Assembly: GCF_002285265.1 (NCBI RefSeq)
Contig: NZ_NSJB01000006.1
Coordinates: 1-64,000, forward strand
Length of the DNA stretch: 64,000 nt
Direction of reading: 5' to 3'
From: Vandammella animalimorsus
GTDB taxonomy: Bacteria > Pseudomonadota > Gammaproteobacteria > Burkholderiales > Burkholderiaceae_C
Within the stretch, counting starts at the first letter, position 1. Every line of letters begins with the position of its first letter. Shown here piece by piece: positions 26,682 to 37,684 of the stretch. A program made the position numbers and the translations under genes. The notes under the pieces are model-generated. The model saw only the letters and a program-made list of their open reading frames with translations, ran no database searches and had not been told where the DNA came from.

Positions 26682-27499
26682 ACACCTCCACGAATTCCCC
26701 CAACACGGCAATGGCTGCATCGCCTGCGGCCATTGCCCAGGCGGCCGACGCCTTGCATCAGGCACGACAGACACGCACGCCCATTGAGCGCATCTCCGAG
26801 CAGTTCGGCATCCACAGCCTGCAAGACGCCTATGCCGTGGCGCGCCACAACACCCAGCGCGCCCTGACCGAGGGGCGGCGCATCGCGGGCTGCAAGGTCG
26901 GCCTGACCTCGCGCGCCGTGCAGCAGCAACTGGGCGTGGACCAGCCCGACTATGGCGTGCTGTTTACCGACATGGAATTGCTCGACGGCGACACGCTGGC
27001 GCTGGGCCGTCTCATCCAGCCCAAGGCCGAGGGCGAAATCGCCTTCGTCATGGGGCGCGATGCCAGTGGCGAGCACCTGTCCTGGGGCCAGTTTCTGCAC
27101 TGCGTGGAATACGCCCTGCCCGCGCTGGAAATCGTCGACAGCGCCATCCGCGACTGGCGCATCACCCTGGTGGACACCGTGGCCGACAACGCCTCCTGCG
27201 GGCTGTACGTGCTGGGCACGCAGCCGCGCGCGCTCACCGCACTCGATTGGGCCAGCGCAGGCATGGAGCTGCGCGCGGGCGCGCACACCGTCAGCGTCGG
27301 CAGCGGCGCGGCCTGCATGCAGCACCCGTTGCGCGCGGCCTACTGGCTGGCGCACACCATGGCCGCGCTGGGCCAGCCGCTCAAGGCCGGCGACGTGGTG
27401 CTCTCCGGCGCGCTGGGGCCGATGACGCCGCTGCAAACGGGCCAGCACCTGGATCTGGACATCGGCGGCCTGGGCCGCGTGCGCTGTTACCTGGATTGA
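26678..27499 (+). CDS. mhpD: 2-Keto-4-pentenoate hydratase (MhpD/BphH family)
   Basis: A 273-residue hydratase that adds water to 2-hydroxypenta-2,4-dienoate to form 4-hydroxy-2-oxovalerate. Conserved parts include GCKVGLTSRAVQQQLGVDQPDYGVLFTDM, the metal-binding EGEIAFVMG region, ALEIVDSAIRDWRI and VVLSGALGPMTPL. The ATG at 26678 overlaps the flavoprotein stop. The N-terminal 20 residues are Ser/Asn/Ala-rich and unique. It starts the lower meta pathway; the aldolase and aldehyde dehydrogenase genes follow after the transporter binding protein and CoA ligase genes. Closely related decarboxylases (XylI-type) share the fold, but hydratase fits the pathway. Confidence 0.92.
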   Translation: MNTSTNSPNTAMAASPAAIAQAADALHQARQTRTPIERISEQFGIHSLQDAYAVARHNTQRALTEGRRIAGCKVGLTSRAVQQQLGVDQPDYGVLFTDMELLDGDTLALGRLIQPKAEGEIAFVMGRDASGEHLSWGQFLHCVEYALPALEIVDSAIRDWRITLVDTVADNASCGLYVLGTQPRALTALDWASAGMELRAGAHTVSVGSGAACMQHPLRAAYWLAHTMAALGQPLKAGDVVLSGALGPMTPLQTGQHLDLDIGGLGRVRCYLD

Positions 27500-27563
27500 G
27501 CGTCCTTTTTTCGATTCCAACCTGCCATCAACCCATGGCCATAAAACCCAAAGGAGACACACG

Positions 27564-28724
27564 ATGAAACGTCGCACATTGATTGCCGTCGCTGCCGCCA
27601 CATGCCTGACTGTCGGCCTGGCCGGCGGCCAGGCCCTGGCCCAGGGCGCCCCCGTAGTGGTGGGCGTGTCCATCAGCAGCACCGGGCCGGCCGCCTCGCT
27701 GGGCATCCCGGAAAAGCAAAGCATCGAGCTGATGCCCAAGACCCTGGGCGGCCAGCCGGTGAAGTACGTGGTGCTGGACGACGCCACCGACCCTTCTCAA
27801 GCAGCCAAAAACGCTCGCCGCCTGGTTGAAAGCGACCAGGCCGACGTGATCATCGGCTCTTCGGCCGTGCCGCCTTCGCTGGCCATTGCCGAAGTGGCCT
27901 CCCACAGCAAGACGCCGCAGATTGCGCTGGCCCCCTTCGCCCCCAAGCCCGAACACCTGCCCTGGGTGTTCCCGCTGCCGCAGTCGGTCGATGTCATGGG
28001 CAGCGCCGTGTTCGATGACATGAAGGCCAAGGGCTTCAAGACAGTGGCCTTCATAGGCTTTGCCGACGCCTGGGGCGAGGCCTGGCTCAAGGCGCTGCAG
28101 GCGCGCGAGCAGGCCGGCGACTTCAAGATCGTGGCCAGCGAACGCTATGGCCGCAGCGACACCTCGGTCACGGCCCAGACACTCAAGATCAGCGCCGCCC
28201 GCCCCGATGCCGTGCTCATCGGCGCCAGCGGCAGCCCCGCCTCCCTGCCCATGCGCGCGCTGCATGAGCGCGGCTACAAGGGGCAGATCTACCAAACCCA
28301 CGGCATTGCCAACAACGATTACCTGCGCGTGGCGGGCAAGGCCAGCCAGGGCGCCATCCTGCCCTCCGGCCCGGTGCTGGTGGTCGAGCAGCTCGACGAC
28401 GCCCATCCCAGCAAGGCCGCAGGCGCAGCCTACGTCAAGCTCTACGAGGACAAGTACGGCGCCGGCAGCCGCAACAACTTTGGCGCCTATGCCTGGGACG
28501 CCTACCTGCTGCTGGACAACGCGGTGGCCAAGGCCGCAACCAGCGCCCAGCCGGGTACGGCCGAGTTCCGCCAGGCTCTGCGCGATGCACTTGAAAACGT
28601 CAGTGAGCTGGCGGTCACACATGGCGTGATCAGCATGTCCCCGGGCAATCACTCCGGCTTTGATGCGCGCTCTCGCGTGCTGCTGGAAGTGGATCAGGGC
28701 GGCTGGAAGCTGCGCAGCCAATAA
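27564..28724 (+). CDS. Liv-type ABC transporter substrate-binding protein
   Basis: A 386-residue periplasmic binding protein of the branched-chain amino acid (LivJ/K) superfamily, many members of which bind aromatic acids. The signal peptide is MKRRTLIAVAAATCLTVGLA with cleavage near ALAQ (residues 24-27). The mature domain starts VVVGVSISSTGPAASLGIPEKQS and has the family segments DDATDPSQAAKNARRL and VDVIIGSS-like ADVIIGSSAVP. AAAGGAG precedes the ATG. The other transporter parts (33763-37605) are in the same operon. The natural inference is uptake of the aromatic substrate; the ligand itself is not predictable. Confidence 0.9.
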   Translation: MKRRTLIAVAAATCLTVGLAGGQALAQGAPVVVGVSISSTGPAASLGIPEKQSIELMPKTLGGQPVKYVVLDDATDPSQAAKNARRLVESDQADVIIGSSAVPPSLAIAEVASHSKTPQIALAPFAPKPEHLPWVFPLPQSVDVMGSAVFDDMKAKGFKTVAFIGFADAWGEAWLKALQAREQAGDFKIVASERYGRSDTSVTAQTLKISAARPDAVLIGASGSPASLPMRALHERGYKGQIYQTHGIANNDYLRVAGKASQGAILPSGPVLVVEQLDDAHPSKAAGAAYVKLYEDKYGAGSRNNFGAYAWDAYLLLDNAVAKAATSAQPGTAEFRQALRDALENVSELAVTHGVISMSPGNHSGFDARSRVLLEVDQGGWKLRSQ

Positions 28725-28735
28725 AGGAGGGCGCC

Positions 28736-30571
28736 ATGCACCACCCATCCCCCATGGGGCGCGATCTCTTCGCCGCCCCGGGCCAGCTTGCGCCCAAAGA
28801 AGTCCAAGTCCACCACCGAGAAGGCGGCATTCTGGTGTTGCGCTCACCCCAGCCACTGGCCGAGCCGGTGCGCTGCATCGGCGATTGGCTGGAGCACTGG
28901 GCCATCCAGCGCCCCGAGCAGACCTTTCTGGCCGAGCGCGACGCCCAAGGGCAATGGCGCCGCCTGAGCTACCGCCAGGTGCGGCAGCACGTGGGCGCGA
29001 TCGCCCAGGCGCTGCTGGACATGGACTTGCCCCCGGGCAGGCCTGTGGTGGCGCTGTCGGACAACAGCATCGACCACGCCCTGCTGATGCTGGCGACCAT
29101 GCACATTGGCCGGCCGTTTTGCACCATCTCCAGCGCCTACACCCGTCTGGCCAAAGATGCCTCGCGCCTGCAGCAAATGCTGTCGCTGGTGCATCCGGCG
29201 CTGCTGTATGCCTCCGATGCCAGTGTCTACGGCCCACGGTCGCAAGAGGCCGCGCCCGATGTGCCCAAGGTATTCACCACCGGCGCGCAAACCATCCCGG
29301 GCGCGCGCGGCTTTCAGTCGCTGCTGGATACGCGCGAAACGCCCGCCGTGGCCGAGCACTTCGCGCGCATCCGCCCCGAAGACCACGCCAAATACCTGCT
29401 GACTTCGGGCTCCACCGGCATCCCCAAGGCCGTCATCAACACCCACCGCATGCTGTGCGTCAACCAGGCGGCCATTGCCCAAGTGTGGCCGTTTCTGCAC
29501 GAGCAGCCACCGCTGGTGGTGGACTGGCTGCCCTGGAGCCACACCTTTGGCACCAACCACAACTTCAACATGGTGCTGGCGCATGGCGGCTCGCTCTACA
29601 TCGACGAGGGCCGCCCCTTGCCGGGGCTGCTGGAGAAGTCGGTGCGCAATCTGCGCGAGATCCAGCCCAATATGTACTTCAACGTGCCGCGCGGCTTCGA
29701 TGCGCTGGTGCCCCTGCTGGAGCAGGACCAAGAGCTGGCGCGCCAGTTCTTCGCCCGGCTGCAATTGGTGTTCTACGCGGGCGCTGCGCTGTCGGCCTCG
29801 ACCTGGAGCCGCATCGAGGCCGTGGCACAGCGCGTGACGGGGCGTCGCATCTGGTTCACCACCGCTTGGGGCGCGACCGAAACCGCGCCGCTGGTGACTT
29901 CACTGCACTGGCGCACCGAGCAGGCCGGCTGCATCGGCCTGCCCGTGCCGGGCGTGGAGCTGAAGTTCCTGCCCAACGGCAAGAAGCTGGAGATGCGGGT
30001 GCGCGGGCAATCCATCTTCCCGGGCTATTTGCACGCGCCGGAGCTGACGCAGCAGGCCTTCGACGAAGAGGGCTTTTACAAGATCGGCGATGCCGGCGTG
30101 TTCATGGAGCCAGGCAATCCAGCCAGCGGCGTGGTGTTCGACGGCCGCGTGGCCGAGGACTTCAAGCTCTCCAGCGGCACCTGGGTCTCGGTCGGGCCCT
30201 TGCGCGTGCGCGCCATCGGCGCCATGGCGCCGCATGTGCAGGACGTGGTCGTCACCGGCCACAACCGTGAAGAGGTCGGGCTGATGGTCTTTCTCAACCC
30301 GGCAGCGCATGCCGTGCCCCGCGAAGAACTCGAAAGCGCACTGCGTGCAGGCCTGCAGCGCCTGCACGACGAAGGCGCGGGCAGCGCCCAGGCCCCATCA
30401 CGGCTGCTGATCCTGGATGAGCCGCCAGACGTTGATGCGGGCGAAATCACCGACAAGGGCTACCTCAACCAGCGCGCCATCCTGGAGCGGCGCGCCAGCC
30501 AGGTGCAGCGGCTGTACGCGGGCCAGAACGACCCGCAAATCATTGGCATTGGAAAGGCAGGCAAAACATGA
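28736..30571 (+). CDS. Feruloyl-CoA synthase-like acyl-CoA ligase
   Basis: A 611-residue adenylate-forming enzyme that activates an acid to its CoA thioester through an acyl-AMP. The P-loop is [13 protein letters not shown] at 221-233. Later motifs are [21 protein letters not shown], and [13 protein letters not shown] (A5-type). The C-terminal [20 protein letters not shown] has the DGR-x-DFKL pattern characteristic of feruloyl-CoA synthase. The substrate may be a phenylpropanoid-type acid entering the pathway, or the carboxylic acid released by the meta-cleavage hydrolase. The gene starts 11 bases after the binding-protein stop, with AAAGGAGG before it, and overlaps the next gene by ATGA. Confidence 0.85.
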   Translation: MHHPSPMGRDLFAAPGQLAPKEVQVHHREGGILVLRSPQPLAEPVRCIGDWLEHWAIQRPEQTFLAERDAQGQWRRLSYRQVRQHVGAIAQALLDMDLPPGRPVVALSDNSIDHALLMLATMHIGRPFCTISSAYTRLAKDASRLQQMLSLVHPALLYASDASVYGPRSQEAAPDVPKVFTTGAQTIPGARGFQSLLDTRETPAVAEHFARIRPEDHAKYLLTSGSTGIPKAVINTHRMLCVNQAAIAQVWPFLHEQPPLVVDWLPWSHTFGTNHNFNMVLAHGGSLYIDEGRPLPGLLEKSVRNLREIQPNMYFNVPRGFDALVPLLEQDQELARQFFARLQLVFYAGAALSASTWSRIEAVAQRVTGRRIWFTTAWGATETAPLVTSLHWRTEQAGCIGLPVPGVELKFLPNGKKLEMRVRGQSIFPGYLHAPELTQQAFDEEGFYKIGDAGVFMEPGNPASGVVFDGRVAEDFKLSSGTWVSVGPLRVRAIGAMAPHVQDVVVTGHNREEVGLMVFLNPAAHAVPREELESALRAGLQRLHDEGAGSAQAPSRLLILDEPPDVDAGEITDKGYLNQRAILERRASQVQRLYAGQNDPQIIGIGKAGKT

Positions 30572-31518
30572 ACCAAACAGCTTCAGGCCGCCCGCGCAAG
30601 GCGGCCATCATCGGCAGCGGCAACATCGGCACGGACTTGATGATCAAGATCATGCGCCACGGCGGCCCCATTGAAATGGGCGTCATGGTGGGCATCGACC
30701 CCGCCTCCGACGGGCTGGCGCGCGCCGCGCGCATGGGCGTGGCCACCACGCACGAAGGCGTGCAGGGGCTGATCGCCCACCCGGACTTTGCCGACATCGA
30801 CTTCGTCTTCGACGCCACCAGCGCCGCCGCCCATGTGGAAAACGACGCTGCGCTGCGCCGCGCCAAGCCGGGCATTCGCGTCATCGACCTCACGCCAGCG
30901 GCCATCGGGCCGTACTGCGTGCCTGCCGTCAATGGCGATGCGCACCTGGACGCGCCCAACGTCAACATGGTCACCTGCGGCGGCCAGGCCACCATCCCCA
31001 TGGTCGCCGCCGTCAGCCGCGTGGCCCGCGTGCATTACGGCGAGATCGTGGCCTCCATCGCCAGTAAGAGCGCTGGGCCAGGCACGCGCGCCAACATCGA
31101 CGAGTTCACCGAAACCACCTCCCGCGCCATCGAGGCCGTGGGCGGCGCGGCCAAGGGCAAGGCCATCATCATCCTCAACCCGGCCGAGCCACCGCTCATC
31201 ATGCGCGACACCGTTTACACCCTCAGCGACGAGGCCGATGAAGACCGCATCGCCGAATCGGTGCAGCAGCAGGTCGAGGCCATGCAGCAGTACGTGCCCG
31301 GCTACCGCCTCAAGCAGCGCGTGCAGTTCGACCGCGTCAAAGACCTGCGCATCCCCGGCGTGGGGCAGGCGCTCTCGGGCCTGAAAACCTCCATCTTTCT
31401 GGAAGTCGAGGGCGCAGCCCATTACCTGCCTGCCTACGCCGGCAACCTGGACATCATGACCAGCGCCGGGCTGAACATCGCCCAGCGCATGGCGCGGCAA
31501 ATGGCCCACGCCGCTTGA
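30568..31518 (+). CDS. mhpF: Acetaldehyde dehydrogenase (acylating)
   Basis: A 316-residue enzyme that converts acetaldehyde, NAD+ and CoA into acetyl-CoA. The Rossmann motif is [12 protein letters not shown] at residues 13-24 and the catalytic Cys is 137 ([12 protein letters not shown]). [18 protein letters not shown] and the closing [10 protein letters not shown] are family marks. It normally forms a channelling complex with the aldolase, passing acetaldehyde directly. The aldolase gene is next but separated by 123 bases with a hairpin, where these two genes are usually adjacent. The stop of the ligase gene overlaps its ATG. Confidence 0.95.
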   Translation: MNQTASGRPRKAAIIGSGNIGTDLMIKIMRHGGPIEMGVMVGIDPASDGLARAARMGVATTHEGVQGLIAHPDFADIDFVFDATSAAAHVENDAALRRAKPGIRVIDLTPAAIGPYCVPAVNGDAHLDAPNVNMVTCGGQATIPMVAAVSRVARVHYGEIVASIASKSAGPGTRANIDEFTETTSRAIEAVGGAAKGKAIIILNPAEPPLIMRDTVYTLSDEADEDRIAESVQQQVEAMQQYVPGYRLKQRVQFDRVKDLRIPGVGQALSGLKTSIFLEVEGAAHYLPAYAGNLDIMTSAGLNIAQRMARQMAHAA

Positions 31519-31572
31519 AGCCCGCCCGGCCTGAGCCGCCTCAACGGCTGAGCGCCCCCTCTGAACGACTGA

Positions 31573-31606
31573 AGGCCTGCCCCCACCCCTGCCGGCAGGC
31601 AGGCCT
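31573..31606 (+). other. Intercistronic hairpin between mhpF and mhpE
   Basis: AGGCCTGCC (31573-31581) pairs perfectly with GGCAGGCCT (31598-31606) across a 16-base loop that is itself GC-rich. No T-tract follows. It lies in a 123-base gap that otherwise shows no gene, and ends 36 bases before the aldolase start. A stabilising or processing element is likely; a partial terminator is possible. Confidence 0.6.
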
Positions 31607-31641
31607 CCCCATCAGCCCCACATCATCAGGAGATCCGCCCC

Positions 31642-32703
31642 ATGAACAGCGGCACGAAAATCTATATTTCCGACGTCACCTTGCGCGATGGCAGCCACGC
31701 CATCCGCCACCAATACAGTGTGGCGCAAGCCCAGCAAATCGCCCGCGCGCTGGATGCGGCCAAGGTCGATTCCATCGAAGTGGCCCACGGCGACGGCCTG
31801 CAAGGCGGCAGCTTCAATTACGGCTTTGGCGCGCACACCGATATGGAATGGATCGAGGCCGTTGCCAGCGTGGTGCAACACGCCAAGATCGCCACCTTGC
31901 TGCTGCCGGGCATTGGCACCGTGCACGACCTCAAGGCCGCCTACGACGCGGGCGCGCGCATCGTGCGCGTGGCCACCCACTGCACCGAGGCCGACGTGGC
32001 GCGCCAGCACATCGAATACGCACGCCACCTGGGCATGGAGGCCGTGGGCTTTCTGATGATGAGCCACATGCAAACGCCCCAGGGCCTGGCCGAGCAGGCC
32101 AAGCTGATGGAGAGCTACGGCGCCACCGTGTGCTACGTGGTCGATTCCGGCGGCGCGCTGACCATGAACGGCGTGCGCGAGCGCATCCGCGCCTTCAAGG
32201 ACACGCTCAAGCCCGAGACGCAAGTGGGCATCCACGCCCACCACAACCTCAGCCTGGGCGTAGCCAACTCCATCGTCGCCGTGGAAGAAGGCTGCGAGCG
32301 CGTGGACGCCAGCCTGGCGGGCATGGGCGCAGGCGCGGGCAATGCGCCGCTGGAAGTTTTCATCGCCGCTGCCGAGCGCATGGGCTGGCACCACGGCTGC
32401 GACCTGTACCGCCTGATGGATGCTGCCGACGACATCGTTCGCCCGCTGCAAGACCGCCCCGTGCGCGTGGACCGCGAAACCCTGGCGCTGGGCTACGCGG
32501 GCGTGTACAGCTCCTTTTTGCGCCACAGCGAAGCAGCCGCGGCCAAATACGGCCTCAAAACCGTGGACATCCTGGTGGAGCTGGGCCGCCGCCGCATGGT
32601 GGGCGGCCAGGAGGACATGATCGTGGACGTGGCGCTGGACTTGCTCAAGCAGCAAGCCCATGACCGCGACCCCATCATCCCCGTCATGAGCGAAGCGGGG
32701 TAA
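31642..32703 (+). CDS. mhpE: 4-Hydroxy-2-oxovalerate aldolase
   Basis: A 353-residue class II aldolase of the HMGL-like TIM-barrel family that splits 4-hydroxy-2-oxovalerate into pyruvate and acetaldehyde. The metal-binding start is [19 protein letters not shown], with TLRDG near residues 14-18. The HAHHNLSLG motif near 202-210 gives two more metal-ligand histidines. [12 protein letters not shown] follows. The C-terminal DmpG-type helical communication domain, which contacts the acylating dehydrogenase, is present. AGGAG lies about 10 bases before the ATG. It completes the route to central metabolites together with MhpF. Confidence 0.95.
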   Translation: MNSGTKIYISDVTLRDGSHAIRHQYSVAQAQQIARALDAAKVDSIEVAHGDGLQGGSFNYGFGAHTDMEWIEAVASVVQHAKIATLLLPGIGTVHDLKAAYDAGARIVRVATHCTEADVARQHIEYARHLGMEAVGFLMMSHMQTPQGLAEQAKLMESYGATVCYVVDSGGALTMNGVRERIRAFKDTLKPETQVGIHAHHNLSLGVANSIVAVEEGCERVDASLAGMGAGAGNAPLEVFIAAAERMGWHHGCDLYRLMDAADDIVRPLQDRPVRVDRETLALGYAGVYSSFLRHSEAAAAKYGLKTVDILVELGRRRMVGGQEDMIVDVALDLLKQQAHDRDPIIPVMSEAG

Positions 32704-32707
32704 GGCC

Positions 32708-33739
32708 ATGAGCGAGGCACCCATCCACCACATCCGGCTGGAGCCAGCGGGCGGCCAGTTCAGCTGCCGCGCAGACCAAACCGTGCTGGAGGCCGCCGCC
32801 GAGGCGGGCTACTGGCTGCCCCATAGCTGCCGCACGGGCAGTTGCGGCAGTTGCGCCATGCCGGTGCTCGCCGGCCAGTTTCATTACCGCAGTGCGGACG
32901 AAGGCAAGGGCGAGGCCGACGCTGCCACCTTGCAAAGCCTGGCGCCCGGGCAGTTCCTGGCCTGCCAGGCCGTGCCCGATTCGGACATGACGCTGGACGC
33001 CCCTGGCGTGCCCGCCGAGCCGGGGCGGCGCATCGTCAAGGCGCTGGCGCGCGTGCAACAGGTCGAGCGCGTCAGCGCCGACGTGGTCGTCGTCAAGGCC
33101 CAGGTGCCCCCGGCCACGGGCTGGGGCTTTGAGGCCGGGCAGTACGCCGACCTCATCCTCAAGGACGGCAGCCGCCGCTGCTACTCCATGGCCAACGCGC
33201 CCAACGACAAGGGCGAGATCGAATGGCACATCCGCCGCATCGAGGGCGGGCGCTTCTCGCCCCACGCCTACGACGCGCTCAAGCCCCGCGACATGCTGCG
33301 CATCGAGGGGCCGTTTGGCTCCTTCACGCTGCAAGGCGGCGACGCGCCCGTGCTGCTGCTGGCCTCCGGCACGGGCTATGCGCCCATTGCCTCTTTTCTG
33401 CACACCCACCTGGACGAGCTGGCCCGGCGCGGTGCCGTGCTGTATTGGGGCGGGCGCCAGCGCCAGGATTTGTACGCGCTGGGCGATGAGGCCAGTTGGC
33501 AGACGCGCTACCCCGGCGTGCGCGTGGTGCCCGTGTTCTCCGACGCGCCGCCGCAAGAGCGCGGCCGCCGCGGCCTGGTGCACCAGGCGGTGCTGGAGGA
33601 TTGGCCTGACCTCTCGCGCTTTGAGGTCTATGCCTGCGGCAACCCCTTGATGGTGGAAGCCGCGCGCCAGAGCTTTGTGCAAGCCGGGCTGGCGCCAGAG
33701 CGCTTTTTCAGCGATGCCTTTGTTTTCCAGAAAGCCTGA
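32708..33739 (+). CDS. Oxygenase reductase: plant-type [2Fe-2S] ferredoxin plus FAD/NAD(P)H domain
   Basis: A 343-residue flavo-iron-sulfur reductase that passes electrons from NAD(P)H to the Rieske ferredoxin. The N-terminal plant-type cluster uses Cys 41, 46, 49 and 86 (SCRTGSCGSC). The FAD-binding motif RCYSMANAP is near residues 158-166 and the NAD-binding GTGYAPIASF near 221-230, with CGNP close to the end. This class is like the reductases of carbazole and benzoate dioxygenases and differs from the glutathione-reductase-like BphG/TodA type. With the separate ferredoxin (22461) the system has two iron-sulfur carriers before the oxygenase. It starts four bases after the aldolase stop. Confidence 0.9.
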   Translation: MSEAPIHHIRLEPAGGQFSCRADQTVLEAAAEAGYWLPHSCRTGSCGSCAMPVLAGQFHYRSADEGKGEADAATLQSLAPGQFLACQAVPDSDMTLDAPGVPAEPGRRIVKALARVQQVERVSADVVVVKAQVPPATGWGFEAGQYADLILKDGSRRCYSMANAPNDKGEIEWHIRRIEGGRFSPHAYDALKPRDMLRIEGPFGSFTLQGGDAPVLLLASGTGYAPIASFLHTHLDELARRGAVLYWGGRQRQDLYALGDEASWQTRYPGVRVVPVFSDAPPQERGRRGLVHQAVLEDWPDLSRFEVYACGNPLMVEAARQSFVQAGLAPERFFSDAFVFQKA

Positions 33740-33762
33740 GCGCAGGCGGCAAGGAGCACCGA

Positions 33763-34815
33763 ATGGACTTTTCAATCGCATCCATTTTGTTGCAGGACGG
33801 CCTGACCAATGGCGCGGTATATGCGCTGGTGGGCATGGCCTTGATCCTGATTTTTTCCGTCACCCGCGTCATCTTCGTGGCGCATGGCGAGCTGATTGCC
33901 TTTGCTGCCATTGCCATGGCGCAATTGCAGGAAGGCGTAGTGCCCGGCGTGCTGTGGCTGCTGCTGGGGCTGGGCGCGCTGACCTTTGCCGTGGACGCCG
34001 CCGTCACCCTGTGGCGGCTGCGCGCAGGCACCCAGCGCAGCGCAGCCAACCTGGGCCGCAGCGCCGCCTTCAACCTCGGCCTGCCGCTGCTGGCCTGGGC
34101 GCTGCTGGCGCACACCAGCCTGGGCCAAAGCGGCCTGCCCGCGCAACTGCTGCTGACGGCGCTTTTGGTGGTGCCCATGGGGCCAATGCTGTACCGGCTG
34201 GCCTTCCAGCCGGCGGCCGAGGCCTCCACCCTGGTGCTGCTCATCATTGCCGTGGGCGTGCACTTCATGCTGCTGGGCCTGGGCCTGCTGGTGCTGGGCC
34301 CCGAGGGCGCGCGCAGCGAGGCGCTCAGCCAATGGCAATGGCAACTGGGCGCGGTGAGCATTTCCGGCCAGGGCCTGCTGGTGATTGCAGCTTCCATGAC
34401 GATGATCGTGGCGCTGTACCTGATTTTCGAGCACACCCTCACCGGCAAGGCACTGCGCGCCACCGCCATCAACCGCACCGGCGCACGGCTGATGGGCATT
34501 GCCCCAGCGCAATCGGGCGCCATCGCCTTCACGCTGGCCACGCTGATGGCCGTGCTGGCGGGCGTGCTGGCCGGGCCGCTGACCACGATGCAATACGACA
34601 CGGGCTTTCTCATCGCCCTCAAAGGCTTTGTGGCAGCCATGGTGGGCGCGCTCTCCAGCTATCCGCTGGCCTGGGTCGGCTCGGTGCTGGTGGGGCTGGT
34701 GGAGAGCTTTGGCTCATTCTGGGCCAGCGCGTACAAGGAGGTCATCGTCTTCACGCTGATCATTCCCGTGCTGGTCTGGCGCTCCCTGCAAAACCCGCAT
34801 TCGGAGGAGCATTGA
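33763..34815 (+). CDS. LivH-type ABC transporter permease
   Basis: A 350-residue inner-membrane permease of the branched-chain amino acid transporter type. It starts LLQDGLTNGAVYALVGMALILIF, the usual LivH opening, and has around eight to ten hydrophobic helices. The EAA-like coupling loop is near GKALRATAINRTGARLMGI. At 350 residues it is longer than the common 290-310; the extra length falls around residues 75-125 (LWRLRAGTQRSAANLGR and on). AAGGAG is found before the ATG. It forms the channel with the permease half of the next protein. Confidence 0.9.
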   Translation: MDFSIASILLQDGLTNGAVYALVGMALILIFSVTRVIFVAHGELIAFAAIAMAQLQEGVVPGVLWLLLGLGALTFAVDAAVTLWRLRAGTQRSAANLGRSAAFNLGLPLLAWALLAHTSLGQSGLPAQLLLTALLVVPMGPMLYRLAFQPAAEASTLVLLIIAVGVHFMLLGLGLLVLGPEGARSEALSQWQWQLGAVSISGQGLLVIAASMTMIVALYLIFEHTLTGKALRATAINRTGARLMGIAPAQSGAIAFTLATLMAVLAGVLAGPLTTMQYDTGFLIALKGFVAAMVGALSSYPLAWVGSVLVGLVESFGSFWASAYKEVIVFTLIIPVLVWRSLQNPHSEEH

Positions 34816-34816
34816 G

Positions 34817-36786
<1,970 letters not shown>

Positions 36787-36790
<4 letters not shown>

Positions 36791-37605
36791 GCCACGCCCA
36801 CCAAGCCCCCACATCCGCCGCGCCAGCCGTATCCGCCGCGCCGTTGCTGGCCGTGGAGAACCTGCACGTGCGCTACGGCAAAAGCGCCGCCTTGCTGGGC
36901 GCCCAGCTGCAACTGGGCCAGGGCGAGCTGGTATGCGTCATCGGCCCCAACGGCGCGGGCAAATCCTCGCTGCTCAACGCCCTCATGGGCTGCCTGCCCG
37001 CCAACGGCAACGCCAGCGGCACGGTGCGCATTGCCGGGCAGGATGTCTCGGCCCTGCCGCTGGAGCAGCGCGTCAAACGCGGCCTGGCGCTGGTGCCCGA
37101 GACGCGCGAGCTGTTTGCCAGCATGAGCGTGGAGGACAACCTCATCCTCGGCAGCTACCTGCTGCGCCACCAGGGCGCGGCCCAGCGCCAAGCCCTGCTG
37201 CAAGAGATCTTTGCCCTGTTCCCGCGCCTGAAAGAGCGGCGCAAGCAGCCTGCGGGCACCATGTCCGGCGGCGAGCGGCAAATGCTCGTCATCGGCCGCG
37301 CGCTCATGAGCCGCCCGCGCGCGCTCATGCTCGACGAGCCATCGCTGGGCCTGGCGCCCAAAATCATGAACGAAGTCTTTGCCATCATCGAAGACCTGCG
37401 CGCCCAGGGCCTGGGCATCTTGCTGGTGGAGCAAAACTCCCGCGCCGCCCTGCGCGCCGCCCGCTACGCCTACGTGCTGGAGCTGGGCGCCATCACCCTG
37501 CACGGCCCGGCGCAGGAAGTGGCCAACCACCCGCAAGTCATCGAAGCCTATCTGGGCAAAAAGCAAGTCTCGGCCGCCAGCAGCGGCCAGCCTGCCACTC
37601 TTTGA
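36787..37605 (+). CDS. LivF-type ABC transporter ATP-binding protein
   Basis: A 272-residue ATPase, second nucleotide-binding subunit of the Liv-type importer. Walker A is GPNGAGKSS near residues 53-61, the signature MSGGERQML near 158-166, and Walker B ALMLDEPSLGL near 178-188. LALVPETRELFASMSVEDNL is a typical LivF Q-loop region. It overlaps the fusion gene by ATGA and ends the operon. The C-terminal 15 residues are low complexity. With the binding protein at 27564 and both permeases the importer is complete. Confidence 0.92.
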
Positions 37606-37606
37606 A

Positions 37607-37628
37607 TGGCGGGCGTGTGGGCCCGCCA
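37607..37628 (+). terminator. Hairpin at the end of the aromatic operon
   Basis: TGGCGGGC (37607-37614) pairs perfectly with GCCCGCCA (37621-37628) across GTGTGG, starting two bases after the livF stop codon. There is no T-tract, so rho-independent termination would be weak; it may be a 3' stabiliser. The gap to the convergent LysR gene is 79 bases. Confidence 0.5.
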
Positions 37629-37684
37629 AGCATGGCGAGCCACAACCGATCAGGGCAAAAGCTGCGCCCCGTGGCGACCTTTGA

